Positions 62,421 to 64,000 of a stretch of DNA of 64,000 nucleotides are shown piece after piece; position 1 is the first letter of the stretch; the number at the start of each line of letters is the position of its first letter. Position numbers and translations under genes: made by a program. This DNA is from Aspidiotus rigidus (taxonomy: Eukaryota > Arthropoda > Insecta > Hemiptera > Diaspididae). The stretch is taken from NCBI GenBank assembly GCA_035079385.1, contig JAVHKY010000023.1, positions 5,410,001-5,474,000 on the forward strand. The letters are read 5' to 3'. The notes beneath the pieces were generated by a model. The model saw nothing but the letters and a program-made list of their open reading frames with translations, was not told the DNA's origin and did not search any database.

Positions 62421-64000
62421 CCAGTCCATGTCCTATATTACCCTTCCATTTAATTGGATGACCCGTCCTGGTTGGTTGCAAAGAATATTTGAACAAATTT
62501 AGGAATCGTATTTACTGGAAACCTTGGTGTCTGGACGTTCTTTAGGGAATGACGTCTCTGAAGTTTCCAAGTGTGACATTAGATTAGTATGGTTGATACG
62601 TATTAATTAAGGTGAGAAATTGTAAATCAAGTTTTCTGAATCCCCTGTTTTAATTCTTATGAATTGATGATGGCACTGTCCAAGATACTTTTTAGTGAGG
62701 CGAATTCTTAAAAACGATTCTCAATACTGAAAAGGGTGCTTTGCTACCAAATTCAATTTTTCTGTCTTTGGCTTCTCAATTCGTGAGACATCGTTAAAAT
62801 ATCGCTACATTCCCTTCTTAAATCCCTCCCAGCTTGTATTCAATTTTCTTAAGGGAGTTACGAGATACGAACAGGAAAATTTTTCTCTACTTGAGAATCA
62901 AAAAGAAATATAAAACTGAAAAATATTATGTTTGTTTAATCAATTTTCAATAGATCTAGAAAAATTCTTATCTTCGAGTAATTTTGAAGTTGACCGAGGG
63001 CGATGATTACATGCAGACAATGAATATGAAGGATTCTTATAGACACATGAGAAGGATGCGTGTCTACGACTTTCTTTTAAAATGCACCAAAGTATCGAGC
63101 CGATTTAATGATTCATTTTAAACTCATGAGCGTTCCTTTTTTTTATTGTTTTATTATTATTATTCTCATTCATTTGTACGCTTTCAGACTTTCGACGCAA
63201 AAACGTACACCGCTTCGCTCAATAAGTGGAATCGGTACGTACAGATCTAATAAAAAAGGACCCCTCGATCATTCCAATATTTTGATTCGAGAATGGTCCA
63301 ACTTACAAAGTGTTTAGCAGAAAATAGCATTCATCATATTCCCAATTAAAATCCAACATTAAAAGTTAAATGGTACTTGTATTCAATTCGCGGCTAAAGA
63401 GGAAATCAGTCAAGTTTTTTTTGTTGGACTGTTGACCCAGGTTTTCCCACTCAGTGGAGTGGAAAAAATATTTTGAGCTTTTATTTTCTGGAAAAATAAT
63501 CACTATTAAGTTCGTTCGACTTTTTGTTGATTCTGTTAGCCAAAGGCAACTGAGGATGACACAGATTTTCACATTGTTAGACAGACTTTTTGGGTCACTT
63601 ATTACTTTTTAAAAATAAACTCCCACTCCCAATTTTCTTATAACCACCCGAATTATAATTTGTCCGATAGCTATGTGTAGATGATTTACGAGACTGGTAC
63701 AAAAAGTATAATGATAAAAATTCTATCTTTCACGGGCCATGTCATCCCCCTTCCTTCGAGATCTCAGAACAGCGCCGTGTACACTCACTCTTCCTGTAAT
63801 ATTTAACCGAAAGATTTTACGAATTCTGGAGGACTTCTTACCCAACATTTTAGGCGTAGTGTTATTCTGTTGAGGAAACGATTCGACGAACGTAAAATGA
63901 GGTCATAAACTACGAATTGTACTTCGCATCAGAGTTTTCGTTTTAGGCTACCGAAACTACCTTGAAATTGTGCCGAAGATTTATACACGCCGTGATCGAC
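62421..64000. other. No gene recognised to the window end
   Basis: AT-rich sequence. It may still be intron of protease C, whose leader and pro-segment exons have not been located. Confidence 0.35.

Noticed and set aside
63842..63866. Possible 25-nt exon (phase-0 acceptor, phase-1 donor GTAAGA) that could be the pro-segment exon of protease C
   Set aside because: Phase fits, but it lacks the cysteines conserved in A and B, and so short a match is likely by chance.

Overview
This window is nuclear DNA from an animal, most likely an insect. It is AT-rich and has GT-AG introns, dispersed non-LTR retrotransposons, short inverted-repeat transposons, a minisatellite and a multi-copy secreted trypsin family. 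A sap-feeding hemipteran such as a scale insect or mealybug fits the overall style, but no diagnostic gene fixes the species. I found no bacterial operon, CRISPR array, rRNA or canonical tRNA gene.

Layout: (1) 0.5-1.5 kb holds the 3' exon of a C2H2/U1-type zinc-finger protein (+), followed by an internally deleted Tigger/pogo transposon (2235-3045). (2) 7.0-9.4 kb (-) is a complete five-exon acyl-CoA delta-9 desaturase of 361 aa. Its 5' UTR intron (about 9424-14079) holds an R1-like LINE tail, two inverted-repeat MITEs and a Harbinger-type transposase remnant. (3) 15.6-59.7 kb carries three tandem trypsin-like serine protease genes, all on the minus strand: A (15643-28010, 290 aa), B (36817-45446, 328 aa) and C (52638-59729, lacking its 5' exons). 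I rebuilt them exon by exon. All three keep the His/Asp/Ser triad, the trypsin S1 aspartate, a Cys-rich pro-segment and a C-terminal Cys-x-Cys tail.

The space within and between these genes is mostly transposon debris. Eight copies of one non-LTR family (RT, RNase H, CCHC-type tail) lie in the window, several inside protease introns. There are also an RTE-like copy, a Jockey copy with a twin-priming inversion, an isolated RT fragment, a tRNA-like fold-back repeat, and an inverted-repeat family ending in GGGAACC-type hairpins. A 45-bp motif from that last family has expanded into a 0.9 kb minisatellite at 47.5-48.5 kb.

The host genes suggest two ordinary functions: membrane lipid desaturation, and extracellular or digestive proteolysis by a duplicated trypsin family. 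The most unusual features are in gene structure and repeats: a terminal exon of A that is exactly the sum of two exons of B and C, a probable GC-AG intron in A, and the hairpin-bounded minisatellite family. All exon boundaries were inferred by eye from splice signals, reading phase and family conservation. No transcript or database was consulted.
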